NCBI GenBank assembly: GCA_965603495.1
Contig: CBFDDF010000001.1
Location: 496,001-560,000 of the forward strand
DNA: 64,000 nt
Direction of reading: 5' to 3'
Source: Thiomicrorhabdus sp965603495
GTDB lineage: Bacteria; Pseudomonadota; Gammaproteobacteria; Thiomicrospirales; Thiomicrospiraceae
A program made the translations under genes and the position numbers. Positions 8,650 through 17,404 of this stretch are shown here, in pieces. The stretch's first letter is position 1. Every line of letters begins with the position of its first letter. The notes under the pieces were generated by a model that was not told where the DNA came from, did not search any database, and was given only the letters and a program-made list of their open reading frames with translations.

Positions 8650-9782
8650 GCCCATCTTTCATGGAAGATCATATTAAAATTCAGTCGGATAATATGGATA
8701 GTTCAATAAAATCCATCGCTATTTCAGGTCTTCATCGTGGAGAAAACCCCCAGCCTGGTGCCGCAATCATTGCAAGTATACGTCGCCTATATCCTAATCT
8801 GAGAATTGTAGGGTTATCCTATGATCCGCTTGAGAGTAGCTTGTATAGCAGGGGGCTTGATCATTCTGATGTAGCTTATTTAATGCCTTTTCCTGGCGTG
8901 GGTTCAGATGCGCTTCTTGAAAGGTTAGAAATAATTATCAAAAAGGAAAATGTTGGATACATTATTCCTTGTTTGGATTTGGAAATACCTAATTATATCG
9001 CTATATCCAAAAGTCTGGATGAATTGGGTGTTCAGTGTGTATTACCGAATCAGCGCTCATTGGACACTATGAGTAAGCTGAATTTGTACGACTTTTGCCA
9101 GCGCATCAACGTTGCCTCGCCACGAACTCATGGGGCAATCAACCTCTTCTCCCTTCAGGCATTGGCAGAAGCGATGAAATACCCTGTTTATGTCAAAGGA
9201 AGATTTTATGAAGCAAAGCTTGTTCACTCTCAACAAGAACTTATTGAGGCAAGTAGAAAGCTTTCTAGAGTTTGGGGTTGGCCATTAATCGTACAAGAAG
9301 TGATTGACGGTGAGGAATACAATATCGTAGGCCTTGGTGATGGTCGTGGTGGTATTGTTAAGACTTGTACGATTAGAAAGTTTCAACTGAGCTCATCAGG
9401 TAAAGGTTTTGCAGGCATTGTCGTTGAAGATCCCGAGCTTGACCGGCTGGCTCAGAAGATTATCAAAAAACTTCAGTGGAATGGTCCTTTTGAGCTTGAA
9501 TTTCTTAAAGCGCCTTACCGTTCTTATTCTCTATTTGAAATCAATCCTCGCTTTCCTGCGTGGGTTGATTTCCCTTCTCAAATAGGCTGTAATTTACCTG
9601 TTCGGTTGCTTGAAGATCTTCTTGATATCGAGCATACATATTTACGGACATGTACCGCTGGTCAGATGTTCGTTCGCCATTGCATTGACCTTGTCGGTGA
9701 TATTTCAGAAATAGCCGATATGGCAAATGCTGGATTGCGTGATATTACACCTTACCGATCACATATTGAGGTAACAAAATGA
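8646..9782 (+). CDS. ATP-grasp ligase-like protein
   Basis: A 378-residue enzyme of the CarB/PylC-like ATP-grasp group, which couples ATP to carboxylate-amine or similar ligation. There is an N-terminal Rossmann-like region (SIAISGLHRGENPQPGAA). The ATP-grasp lysine strand is YPVYVKG at about 179-185, and VQEVIDGEEYNIVG follows at about 216-229. The metal-binding end motif is FELEF...FEINPRF at about 282-303. The start is TTG at 8646, overlapping the preceding TGA, with AGGAG seven bases upstream; the ATG at 8661 is too far from that site. The stop overlaps the next ATG by four bases (ATGA). The substrate is unknown; context suggests an amino acid or a peptide held by the PqqD-like partner (inference). 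Confidence 0.8.
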   Translation: MSPSFMEDHIKIQSDNMDSSIKSIAISGLHRGENPQPGAAIIASIRRLYPNLRIVGLSYDPLESSLYSRGLDHSDVAYLMPFPGVGSDALLERLEIIIKKENVGYIIPCLDLEIPNYIAISKSLDELGVQCVLPNQRSLDTMSKLNLYDFCQRINVASPRTHGAINLFSLQALAEAMKYPVYVKGRFYEAKLVHSQQELIEASRKLSRVWGWPLIVQEVIDGEEYNIVGLGDGRGGIVKTCTIRKFQLSSSGKGFAGIVVEDPELDRLAQKIIKKLQWNGPFELEFLKAPYRSYSLFEINPRFPAWVDFPSQIGCNLPVRLLEDLLDIEHTYLRTCTAGQMFVRHCIDLVGDISEIADMANAGLRDITPYRSHIEVTK

Positions 9783-11215
9783 CTGATGAATATTCGCCAC
9801 CAAGAATTAGTAATGAACTGGGTCGGGTAGCACCTGAGGCAGCAGCGGATCGTAATTATTATTCCCGTGGAATGAGTGCTCCTACGTTATTTGAAATAGA
9901 TGGCGTGCCTATCTCTAAACTTGTCGAAGAGTTTGGAACGCCCTTGTTTGTTTTTTCTGAACATAACCTTCGCGAGAAAGCGAGACGATTACGAGAGGTC
10001 TTTAAAAGTCGTTATAGCAACACTTGTTTTGCTTGGTCATACAAGACCAATTATCTTAATGCTATCTGCCAAACCTTGCATCAAGAAGGCTGGATTGCTG
10101 AGGTTGTATCTGACTTCGAATATCACAAGGCTCGTAAGCTGGGGATCCCTGGTAAAGATATCGTGTTTAATGGACCTTATAAACCTCGGGCAATCCTAGA
10201 GCTGGCACTAAAGGAAGGTGCTTTAGTTCAAATTGATAATTGGGACGAGCTGGGTTTGGTTGAAGAGCTTACCAAAGATGCACTTCACCCTGTGAATGTT
10301 GGTATCCGTATTTGGCTGGATGCTGGTATTCAGCCCATATGGTCAAAATTTGGATTTGCCTTAGCTAATGGCGAAGCTGGTCGCGCGGCAGAACGCATAG
10401 TACAAAACCCTAAGCTAAACCTTCACACCCTTCATTCGCATATTGGAACCTATATTCTCTCGCCTAATGCCTATCGTGTTTCTGCTCAGAAATTGTTGGC
10501 ATTGCGTGAACAAATATATCTCGAGCATGGGTATCTTATAGATTGTATTAACCTTGGAGGTGGTTTTCCGTCTCATAGTTTATTGCATGGAATGTTTGGC
10601 GAGCCAGAGCAATTGATTCCGTCGATTGAGCTCTACGCAGATGCGATTACTGATGTTTTTAATGAGCTACCTGAGAATAAAAGGCCTCTGCTTCGCTTTG
10701 AAACCGGTCGCTATTTAGTCGACGAAGCAGGTTATCTTTTAACCAATGTTGTCGCCATTAAAGGGGGAAGTAGGTATCCTGGCAATGTCCATTCAGATTT
10801 GTCAGCACGTGACCACAAAGAGTCGTTAATTTTAAACGAAGATGCGAAAATGAGCAGTTATGTTATTGATGCAGGCATTAATCTTCTCTACACGGGCGCA
10901 TGGTATCAATTTAACGTCTATCCATCGCGTGCAATTAATGCTCCCCCTCTGCCATCGCGGCTTTATGGGCCTTTGTGTATGTCGATTGATGTCGTTCGCC
11001 ATCATGTTGATCTTCCTCCGCTTAAAGTAAATGATACTTTAACCCTCCATCCGGTAGGTGCTTACAATGTGACTCAAGCCATGCAGTTTATAAGCTTCCG
11101 CCCCCCTGTGGTGATGATAAGTGAAGCAGGAGTGCCTGAAATTATTCGGAGAAAAGAAGTGCTTGAAGATGTTGATGGTCCTGAAAGAATGCCTGCGCAT
11201 TTGATAGCAAAATAG
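9779..11215 (+). CDS. PLP-dependent decarboxylase, DapDC/ornithine decarboxylase fold
   Basis: A fold-type III PLP enzyme of 478 residues. The PLP lysine is in AWSYKTN (about K89), the pyridine-side His in HSHIGTY (about H221), the phosphate-binding glycines in GGGFPS (about 260), and the phosphate/Arg motif is FETGRYL (about 307-313). The active-site Cys motif is GPLCMSIDVV (about C400) and the Tyr is in GAYN (about Y429). All key residues of diaminopimelate-type decarboxylases are present. It is unlikely to be housekeeping LysA because it sits inside an accessory operon, overlapping both neighbours. The substrate is therefore unknown and could be a basic or carboxylated amino acid. Confidence 0.85.
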   Translation: MTDEYSPPRISNELGRVAPEAAADRNYYSRGMSAPTLFEIDGVPISKLVEEFGTPLFVFSEHNLREKARRLREVFKSRYSNTCFAWSYKTNYLNAICQTLHQEGWIAEVVSDFEYHKARKLGIPGKDIVFNGPYKPRAILELALKEGALVQIDNWDELGLVEELTKDALHPVNVGIRIWLDAGIQPIWSKFGFALANGEAGRAAERIVQNPKLNLHTLHSHIGTYILSPNAYRVSAQKLLALREQIYLEHGYLIDCINLGGGFPSHSLLHGMFGEPEQLIPSIELYADAITDVFNELPENKRPLLRFETGRYLVDEAGYLLTNVVAIKGGSRYPGNVHSDLSARDHKESLILNEDAKMSSYVIDAGINLLYTGAWYQFNVYPSRAINAPPLPSRLYGPLCMSIDVVRHHVDLPPLKVNDTLTLHPVGAYNVTQAMQFISFRPPVVMISEAGVPEIIRRKEVLEDVDGPERMPAHLIAK

Positions 11216-13464
11216 TGAATACAAACACGCGTTATCCATACGCTCGTAGGTTTCGGACTGTGCTTGCCCAAGGAAAGAAGAGTATACGTAGAGCTTTAGC
11301 GTTTCTAGGGAAAGCTTTTTCACTTCCTCTTGGCACAATTTTCTTCATACCTAATCCTTGGGTAGGGGTACTACTTTGGCTAGCCTTGTTTCAGAATCCA
11401 CGTTATGGAGCGTTTGCAATTTTAGGTCTTGCTGTAGGCACTGGTGTAGAGAAAGCATTAAGAGCTGGTGATGCGATTAAGCTGGGTGGGGGGTTGAAGG
11501 CGAATGCTTTACTTACCGCAGTGATGGTTGCATGGTTAACAGGGGCTAGCGACATATCTTTAGGCGCTCAACTACTCATTGCAGCTGGTTCTGCAGCGGT
11601 AGCTGCCATATTGGCGGCAGCCATTATGCACGCATTGAAGGAAACCAGTCTACCGTCACTTGTGTGGGGATATTGTCTTGTCGCGGCGATGCTGTTCAGT
11701 ATCTGCCCCAACTGTGCTGTGCTGGCATCGAATGCAACGCTAACACTTTCTTTGCCTGTAGATGCGATGGGCTGGTTAGTCGCCTTTATTCGTTCTTTGG
11801 GCTCCTTGATTTACGCGCCAAGTCATGAGGCGGGTTTGATTGTCGGCTTGGCAATTCTACTTTGGTCTCGCGTACTGTTTTTTACAGGGCTTGTCGGCTG
11901 GTTAAGTGGTGTTTGTTTGGCGCTTGCATTTGAAAGGTTCGGCATAGCCTATGATTGGCTGCCTATGTCATACAACTATTTTATCGCTGGGATGGCTCTG
12001 GGGTCTGTTTATTTTCTACCTGGACGGGCAAGTCTTATGAATGCTGTTGTAGGTGGATGCGGCGCGTCTTTCTTCGGGCTTGTACTCCAGTATGTATTGC
12101 CATATTCATCCATAGCTTATTTGCCAATTGCAGCTGCCATCAGTATCTGGGTAGTTATTGGAGCTGTTACACTTGCAGGAGATCGATGTGTCTTACAATT
12201 CAATAATACCCCCTACTTACGTCCCGAAGAAGCATGGTGGCGTATGGCGTATTGGTCACAGAGATTCGGCGATAAAGAGGTGCTTTTTTCGACGCCTGTC
12301 GGTGGTGAGCTTCTTATCTCTCAAGGTTTTAACGGTTCACTGAGCCATGCTGGAGACTGGCGCCATGCATTAGATTTTCAGCGCCCTATTACTGTTGACG
12401 GCAGTTTAGATCCCGCTTTAAATATTTGGGGAGCGCCTATTTATGCTCCAGCCTCAGGAATGATTGAAAGGGTCAAAAATACGATTCCAGACAATCAACT
12501 GGGTGTCAGCAACTTTGCCGAGAACTGGGGGAATCATGTCGTGATTCGCCTTGATCAAGGCGGCTGGGCATTACTTGCCCATTTACAGCAGGGGTCTATT
12601 TCCGTCGCAACAGGCGCGCGTATAGAAGCTGGCGACTATCTCGGGAAAGTTGGTAATTCAGGGCGTTCACCTATCCCACACTTACATCTTCAGGCACAAT
12701 ACACACCAGCGCTAGGGGCGCCGACTGTTCCATTTCGTTTGGTCAATTACCTGTCTACAGTTGAGGGACACTCTCCCTTTTACCACTGGAATGCGGCTGC
12801 GCTCCCTGTTGAAGAAGAAGTTGTTATGGCAGCCTATCCAAATCAGAGAGTGCATGCGTTGTTGGCAGGTATCGCACCAGGTACAGCTGTTTGGTCTATA
12901 GAGACCAAAGGACGTATTCCCTCAGCGTTTAGGAAAACTCATGCCAGCAATGTTACTCGACTAAACATCCAGCTGGATACCGCAGGGCGTCATCTATTTG
13001 ATTCGGAGTTTGAAACAGGTTCGTTCCTTGCAAGTTTGGCGCCAGATGCATGGCGAATAGTTGAAACGAGCAAGTTAAAGTCACCTTTTATGAAGTTGCT
13101 AGCTTTGTCAGTTCCTTCGATACCTTATGCTGCCAGAACCGGAATGACATGGCAAGATCCTGTACCTATAATGTCGGTCGGCGCGACAAATTGGTTGAGT
13201 TCGTCTGTTGCACCTTACCTCGGCAGAGTTTTCATCTCTGCAAATTGTGAATGTATTTCTGAACCTAACGCAGAGTCTGAAGGACTGCAGGTTGCAACAA
13301 CCTTCAATGTCAGTCAGTCTTCCTTGCCACTAAAAGTGACTTGCCGGTTTGAAATGCTAAAAGGACCTGTTAGCATTCAAGCAGATTTTGAAGAGGGTTC
13401 AATCCTGTATTCGTTGCTTTCATTTGAGCCGGGATTACCGTTTGATCGCAAAGATGCTCGATGA
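11215..13464 (+). CDS. Urea-transporter-like membrane domain fused to M23 metallopeptidase domain
   Basis: A 749-residue fusion. Residues about 40-325 form roughly ten hydrophobic helices with a urea-transporter-like start (NPWVGVLLWLALFQNP). Residues about 360-510 are a LytM/M23 zinc peptidase with all ligands present: HALD (H384, D387), LLAHLQ (H456), and GNSGRSPIPHLHLQ (H489, H491). The final 240 residues are soluble and not recognised. The start is GTG at 11215, sharing one base with the preceding stop. M23 domains usually cut or bind peptidoglycan outside the cytoplasm, so this one must face the periplasm if active. The fusion suggests channel opening or export linked to cell-wall processing (inference). 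Confidence 0.75.
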   Translation: MNTNTRYPYARRFRTVLAQGKKSIRRALAFLGKAFSLPLGTIFFIPNPWVGVLLWLALFQNPRYGAFAILGLAVGTGVEKALRAGDAIKLGGGLKANALLTAVMVAWLTGASDISLGAQLLIAAGSAAVAAILAAAIMHALKETSLPSLVWGYCLVAAMLFSICPNCAVLASNATLTLSLPVDAMGWLVAFIRSLGSLIYAPSHEAGLIVGLAILLWSRVLFFTGLVGWLSGVCLALAFERFGIAYDWLPMSYNYFIAGMALGSVYFLPGRASLMNAVVGGCGASFFGLVLQYVLPYSSIAYLPIAAAISIWVVIGAVTLAGDRCVLQFNNTPYLRPEEAWWRMAYWSQRFGDKEVLFSTPVGGELLISQGFNGSLSHAGDWRHALDFQRPITVDGSLDPALNIWGAPIYAPASGMIERVKNTIPDNQLGVSNFAENWGNHVVIRLDQGGWALLAHLQQGSISVATGARIEAGDYLGKVGNSGRSPIPHLHLQAQYTPALGAPTVPFRLVNYLSTVEGHSPFYHWNAAALPVEEEVVMAAYPNQRVHALLAGIAPGTAVWSIETKGRIPSAFRKTHASNVTRLNIQLDTAGRHLFDSEFETGSFLASLAPDAWRIVETSKLKSPFMKLLALSVPSIPYAARTGMTWQDPVPIMSVGATNWLSSSVAPYLGRVFISANCECISEPNAESEGLQVATTFNVSQSSLPLKVTCRFEMLKGPVSIQADFEEGSILYSLLSFEPGLPFDRKDAR

Positions 13465-13508
13465 TTTATCAATTTTGAATGTTGCATGATTGTGCTTTGA
13501 AATAGTCC

Positions 13509-13528
13509 ATCTCAATGTAGGTTGAGAT
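13509..13528. repeat. Short hairpin after the UT-M23 gene
   Basis: A perfect 7-bp stem, ATCTCAA / TTGAGAT, has a 6-base loop. It has no T run, so it is a weak terminator candidate for the upstream operon. Confidence 0.35.
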
Positions 13529-13640
13529 TAAGGGCGAGCGGCTCAGCAATGTCTTGAAGTTAAGCGCTTTCCGAATTAGGCATGCTTGCGAAAAACCGAG
13601 TTTTAATAAACAAACCTACTAAATTTATAGGGTAGATGTG

Positions 13641-14255
13641 ATGAATAAAATCGGCCAATCTTTGGTCTTGGGGGTGAGTTTATTTGCACTTGTCTTATCG
13701 AATATGGCCTATGGGGCTTCTAAAAGCAGAGCCTTAGGCGACTTTCATATGAGTTTTTATCTGGATGCTTATGGTCAAGTTAGTGGCTTTGAATTGTTTA
13801 CTAAAGTGATCGATAAGGAGGCTTACTTGGGCTTAAGTTGTTCAGGTCGTTCGCCTTTTCCAATGTTACAGATATTGTTATTTAATGATGAGGTGCTGAC
13901 TGACTCTCCTAAATTACTAAAGGTTAGTTATCAGATTAAGTCATTTGAAGACCTCGTAAGCAAGGGGGGTAAACAAATACAACCTTCTGATGTAAATGTG
14001 GTGTTGCAAGGGATTCTGCAGCCAGTGGATACCGCCGATGAATATTCGAACAAGGTACGATTGGAGCTCGATAGTATGCAGGTGAAAACCATGCGAGGCA
14101 TGCAGTTGGCGTATGGGAAATTATTACAGCAGTTAAAACAGGGAGGGTCTATTGCGGTTAACCTGAATCATCGTGCCTTCGGTGAGCGACAGTATGAATT
14201 TTCTCTGAAGGGTTTAAAAGCCTTGTTGGAGCCTCATGAATCTATTTGCCGATAA
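13641..14255 (+). CDS. Secreted protein of unknown function
   Basis: A 204-residue protein with a clear signal peptide ending at about NMAYGA. I do not recognise a family. The mature part is mixed alpha/beta with a single conserved-looking Cys near LSCSGRS and another near the C-terminus (ESICR), which could form a disulfide. I chose the ATG at 13641 over the adjacent GTG at 13638; a TAGGG site lies upstream. It is separated from the UT-M23 gene by about 176 bp with no shared overlap, so it is probably an independent unit, and a strong terminator follows it. Confidence 0.7.
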   Translation: MNKIGQSLVLGVSLFALVLSNMAYGASKSRALGDFHMSFYLDAYGQVSGFELFTKVIDKEAYLGLSCSGRSPFPMLQILLFNDEVLTDSPKLLKVSYQIKSFEDLVSKGGKQIQPSDVNVVLQGILQPVDTADEYSNKVRLELDSMQVKTMRGMQLAYGKLLQQLKQGGSIAVNLNHRAFGERQYEFSLKGLKALLEPHESICR

Positions 14256-14271
14256 GGTCTTTTAGAAGGTG

Positions 14272-14281
14272 CCAGGCCTGG
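14272..14281. repeat. Iterated palindrome copy, core CCAGGCCTGG
   Basis: This is an exact 10-bp core copy of the window-wide palindrome, lying just after the stop of the secreted protein gene. The flanks are not symmetrical here. Confidence 0.9.
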
Positions 14282-14313
14282 TAGAAAGCATTCTAAGCTT
14301 TGTTAAAGCCCAT

Positions 14314-14352
14314 AAAAAAGCCGCAAAGAGGAATGCTCTTTGCGGCTTTTTT
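14314..14352. terminator. Bidirectional rho-independent terminator
   Basis: A perfect 13-bp stem (arms 14318-14330 and 14336-14348) with a GAATG loop has an A run on the left and a T run on the right. It serves both the rightward secreted-protein gene and the leftward nrdB. Confidence 0.93.
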
Positions 14353-14390
14353 GTTGGAGTCATTACTGAAATGAATGTCTGATTAAGCGC

Positions 14391-15524
14391 TTATAAAGAG
14401 AACTCATCAAAATCAGATTGCTCAACTTTAGAGTCAATCTGACCTACCAGATAAGAGCTGATTTCAGACTCTTGTGGCGCAACCTGAACATTGTCGCTGA
14501 CTAACCAGTTGTTCATCCACGGCAATGGATTGCTGCGCTTTTCAAAGAGGGGTTCCAGGCGAACCGCTTTTAAACGGACGTTGGTAATGTATTCCACATA
14601 GTCTTTTAAGATGCTGGCATTCAAACCAATCATCGAGCCATTTTTAAACAGATAGTCTGCCCACTCTTTTTCCTGCTGTGCCGCTTCACGGAAGATATTA
14701 TAAACATTGTCCACTTCTTCACGGGCAATCACCGCCATTTCAGGGTCATCTTTACCTTCAGCCAACAGGTTAATCATGTTTTGAGTGCCCGATAAATGCA
14801 GCGCTTCATCGCGGGCGATCAGTTTGATCACCTTGGCGTTGCCTTCCATCAAAGAGCGTTCTGCAAAAGAGAAACTGCAGGCAAAAGAGACATAGAAACG
14901 AATCGCTTCCAACACATTGACCGAAACAATCGTTAGGTACAGTGCCGTTTTGATTTTCTTGCGGAAAGCATCGTCTTTACTCAGGTCAATGGCATTAGCG
15001 TACATATGGTTGGTTAAGGCGATTAACTTATCATAATAGAGCGTCACGCTCTCGGCACGTTTGGTAATCTCTTCATTGTTGACGATATCATCAAAAATCA
15101 GTGAAGGATCGGCAACGATATTACGAATAATATGTGTATACGAACGGCTATGAATGGTCTCAGAAAACGACCAGGTTTCAATCCAAGTTTCTAGTTCAGG
15201 GATAGAGACTAAAGGCAGTAAAGCCACATTAGGCGAGCGACCTTGCACAGAATCTAGCAATGTTTGATATTTCAGGTTACTGATAAAAATGTGCTGTTCA
15301 TTATCCGGAAGCTCGGCATATTCACTGCGATCACTTGATAAATCTACCTCTTCAGGACGCCAGAAGAAACTCAGTTGTTTCTCAATCAACTTTTCAAAAA
15401 TTGGGTATTTTTGTTGATCGTAACGCGCGACATTGACGTTCTGGCCAAAAAACATCGGCTCTTTCATCGCATCGTTTGGCGAACGACAAAAAGTAGAATA
15501 GGTGTGTTGATCTTTGCAGCTCAT
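14391..15524 (-). CDS. nrdB: Ribonucleoside-diphosphate reductase, class Ia beta subunit
   Basis: Diiron-tyrosyl radical subunit that works with NrdA to make deoxyribonucleotides. The 377 residues align closely with E. coli NrdB from KEPMFFGQ to the C-terminal SSYLVGQIDS. Metal ligands and the radical Tyr are present: WRPEEVD, SETIHSRSYTHI (Glu, His and the radical Tyr) and ARDEALHLSGTQ. The C-terminal tail that docks to NrdA ends DEFSL. The ATG at 15524 has AGGAA upstream. nrdA is not in the window, so it is unusual in lacking its common neighbour. Confidence 0.97.
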   Translation of the reverse strand: MSCKDQHTYSTFCRSPNDAMKEPMFFGQNVNVARYDQQKYPIFEKLIEKQLSFFWRPEEVDLSSDRSEYAELPDNEQHIFISNLKYQTLLDSVQGRSPNVALLPLVSIPELETWIETWSFSETIHSRSYTHIIRNIVADPSLIFDDIVNNEEITKRAESVTLYYDKLIALTNHMYANAIDLSKDDAFRKKIKTALYLTIVSVNVLEAIRFYVSFACSFSFAERSLMEGNAKVIKLIARDEALHLSGTQNMINLLAEGKDDPEMAVIAREEVDNVYNIFREAAQQEKEWADYLFKNGSMIGLNASILKDYVEYITNVRLKAVRLEPLFEKRSNPLPWMNNWLVSDNVQVAPQESEISSYLVGQIDSKVEQSDFDEFSL

Positions 15525-15769
15525 AAATCGGTTATTCCTGGAAAATGGATGTTTAGTCGGCCTATTTTAGACTAGATAAGTCTGTATGAACACCTTTAGT
15601 ATTTAAGTGATTGATTGGATTGTGATTAGAGCAGAATAAAGGCCTTTAAATTCGGCTAACCATGGGCGTTAAGGGAGGCAATAGGTTAGATAAATGTGAA
15701 ATAGTTTTCTATTATGGCCATCTTTTTAGATAATGACTTATTGGCAGAGAATCAAAACATGGGTGAATC

Positions 15770-16234
15770 GTGTCTTATAAAGATCAGTTAAGGTGGTTAC
15801 AAGGTAAAAAGATTGCGATCTGTGAACCCGATAGCGCACGTTTTGCTGTGTTGAGTGACTTTCTAAAGCATTATGGCTTAGAGGTGATTGCGCTGAATAG
15901 CCAAGAGACGATGTTGGCCGATTTAGAGTCGCGTCGTTACTCGACTCATCGAACTTACATTGCCGTCTTTATCGCAGCCGAATTAGCGAAAATAATCGAA
16001 CCGCTTTGGATGGAGATTACCAATATGAATCCGACGATTCTGCAAACGCCTTTGATTTTAATGGGCTCAGAATCTGAAAAGCAATCGGTACAGGCTTTGA
16101 TTGATTTAGGCTATTTTAAGTACACCTTACCAGAACCGATGACCGCCACATTTGTCTTGCGGTTATTGCGTTCTTTAAACCGCTGGAAAGCGATGCGTGG
16201 TGATATTACGCCTTCCGCGACTTTGGCGAAGTAG
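15770..16234 (+). CDS. Degenerate response-regulator receiver-like protein
   Basis: A 154-residue single-domain protein. KKIAICEPDSARFAVLSDFLKHYGLEV looks like the first strand and helix of a receiver domain with acidic residues kept (EPD). The expected phospho-acceptor strand reads AVFIAAELA, with no Asp at the acceptor position, so phosphorylation is unlikely. LILMGSESEK would correspond to strand four, and the Lys of strand five may be in YFKYTLPEP. The start is GTG at 15770 with a weak ribosome site. It has no kinase or output-domain neighbour and probably acts through protein binding (inference). Confidence 0.55.
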   Translation: MSYKDQLRWLQGKKIAICEPDSARFAVLSDFLKHYGLEVIALNSQETMLADLESRRYSTHRTYIAVFIAAELAKIIEPLWMEITNMNPTILQTPLILMGSESEKQSVQALIDLGYFKYTLPEPMTATFVLRLLRSLNRWKAMRGDITPSATLAK

Positions 16235-16296
16235 GGCGTAGCAATGCCTGTTTAAGCTTTTGGGCTTATTCCAAGCTTCCTTTCTCTAGACATTCT

Positions 16297-16524
16297 TAAT
16301 TGACCAGGCTTGGTCGTTTTGTTTTTGTGCGAGGTTTACTCGTAAACTTACTAGTCTTTGTCTATACTCCCTTGAACTAATTTATGTTTTGGGTTTAAAA
16401 GGGTTGTTTAGGCAACCTAATCAGGTCAACGGCAGACATCCTAAATATCCTGTTAAAACGTCTGTAATAGGCATGCTTTAACTACGTTTTGCACAGACAT
16501 TAGAATGTCTAAGATGAGTTAGGC
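16297..16524 (+). repeat. Repeat module 1: palindrome, operator-like repeat, TATACT box, long hairpin, GTTAGGC core site
   Basis: In order: GACCAGGCTTGGTC at 16302-16315 and a T-rich stretch, then GTTTAC-TC-GTAAAC at 16334-16347 and TATACT at 16363-16368. A long imperfect hairpin follows, with arms 16434-16461 and 16484-16510 that differ by a few bulges. The module ends in GTTAGGC at 16518-16524, which fits the integron core consensus GTTRRRY. The gene at 16564 starts 40 bases later. The same order recurs at 17131 and 23283, and in shortened form at 19812. Confidence 0.8.
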
Positions 16525-16563
16525 ATATTAGTATATAAAGCTATTATCAATAGGACTCAAAAG

Positions 16564-17127
16564 ATGCGGCCATTATCAAAAGGGCTAAAAAAGGTTCTTC
16601 TTTTTACAGCCGTCGTTTCACTAATCTCAATCGGTTATTATCTCTATGCTCTTTTTGTCTACGCGCCAGTGGAGGAAAGCGAAACATTTTTATCAGAGGT
16701 AGGTGAAACTTTTGGAGAAATAGGCTTGTGGCTACTGTTATTTATTTATGCCCGAACTTTAATTAAACTCCTACTTGGCGAAGGCCCCATTGCAAAAAGA
16801 ATGCTGCCAGAGTATTCCCCACCAGTTGATCCGAAGCTATTTAATAAAGTAATACATCTCTTAGATAGAACACATATCTATTTTGGCGTGAGTGCTGTCG
16901 CGATTATACTTTTACACATTGCACTAATGGGTATTCCTATGCAGATACTGTTTTTCCCTGCGGTATTAATTTTAGTGATTTGGCAGGGAGTATTTGGCAT
17001 GTTTATCAGTTTGCGATACACACCCAAAGAGTTAAAAAAGTTCTCATATCTGGTGCACGCACAGTTATTTACGGGAATCATGATCGGTATCTTCGCCTTT
17101 CTTGGTCATCTTTTAATAGACGACTAG
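16564..17127 (+). CDS. Four-helix membrane protein, possibly cytochrome b-like
   Basis: A 187-residue protein with about five hydrophobic segments (residues 9-32, 50-68, 103-120, 124-145, 160-184). Histidines fall at helix-helix positions (RTHIYFGV, LLHIALMG, YLVHAQLF, FLGHLLID), as in bis-haem membrane cytochromes or ferric reductase-like domains, but no family is recognised with certainty. The ATG at 16564 follows the GTTAGGC core site of repeat module 1. It looks like the body of a gene cassette, followed directly by the next repeat module. Confidence 0.6.
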   Translation: MRPLSKGLKKVLLFTAVVSLISIGYYLYALFVYAPVEESETFLSEVGETFGEIGLWLLLFIYARTLIKLLLGEGPIAKRMLPEYSPPVDPKLFNKVIHLLDRTHIYFGVSAVAIILLHIALMGIPMQILFFPAVLILVIWQGVFGMFISLRYTPKELKKFSYLVHAQLFTGIMIGIFAFLGHLLIDD

Positions 17128-17130
17128 TCT

Positions 17131-17397
17131 TAATTGACCAGGCCTGGTCGTTTTTGTTTTTATGCGAAGTTTAGTCGTAAACTTACTACTCTTTGTCTAT
17201 ACTCCCTTAAACAAATTTACGCTTTAGGTTTAAAAGGGTTGTGTAGGCGACCTAATCAGGTCAACCACACGGCAAGATTAAGTCATTCAAAAATATAAAT
17301 GACGACATACACCCTAAATATCCTGTTAAAACGTCTGTAATAGACATGCTTTAACGACTTTTTGCACGGGTATTAGGAAGTCTAATAATAGTTAGTT
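17131..17397 (+). repeat. Repeat module 2 with GTTAGTT core site
   Basis: It contains GACCAGGCCTGGTC at 17136-17149 with a T-rich tail that could end the upstream gene. GTTTAG-TC-GTAAAC lies at 17169-17182 and TATACT at 17198-17203, 15 bases later as in the other copies. A long imperfect hairpin occupies 17310-17382, with an extra small hairpin inserted near 17282-17302. It ends GTTAGTT at 17391-17397. Confidence 0.8.
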
Positions 17398-17404
17398 GAA
17401 AAAT

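Noticed and set aside
9779..11215. Housekeeping lysA
   Set aside because: It has the right fold, but it overlaps accessory genes on both sides and dapF is 50 kb away. A biosynthetic role in the operon is likelier, though not proven.
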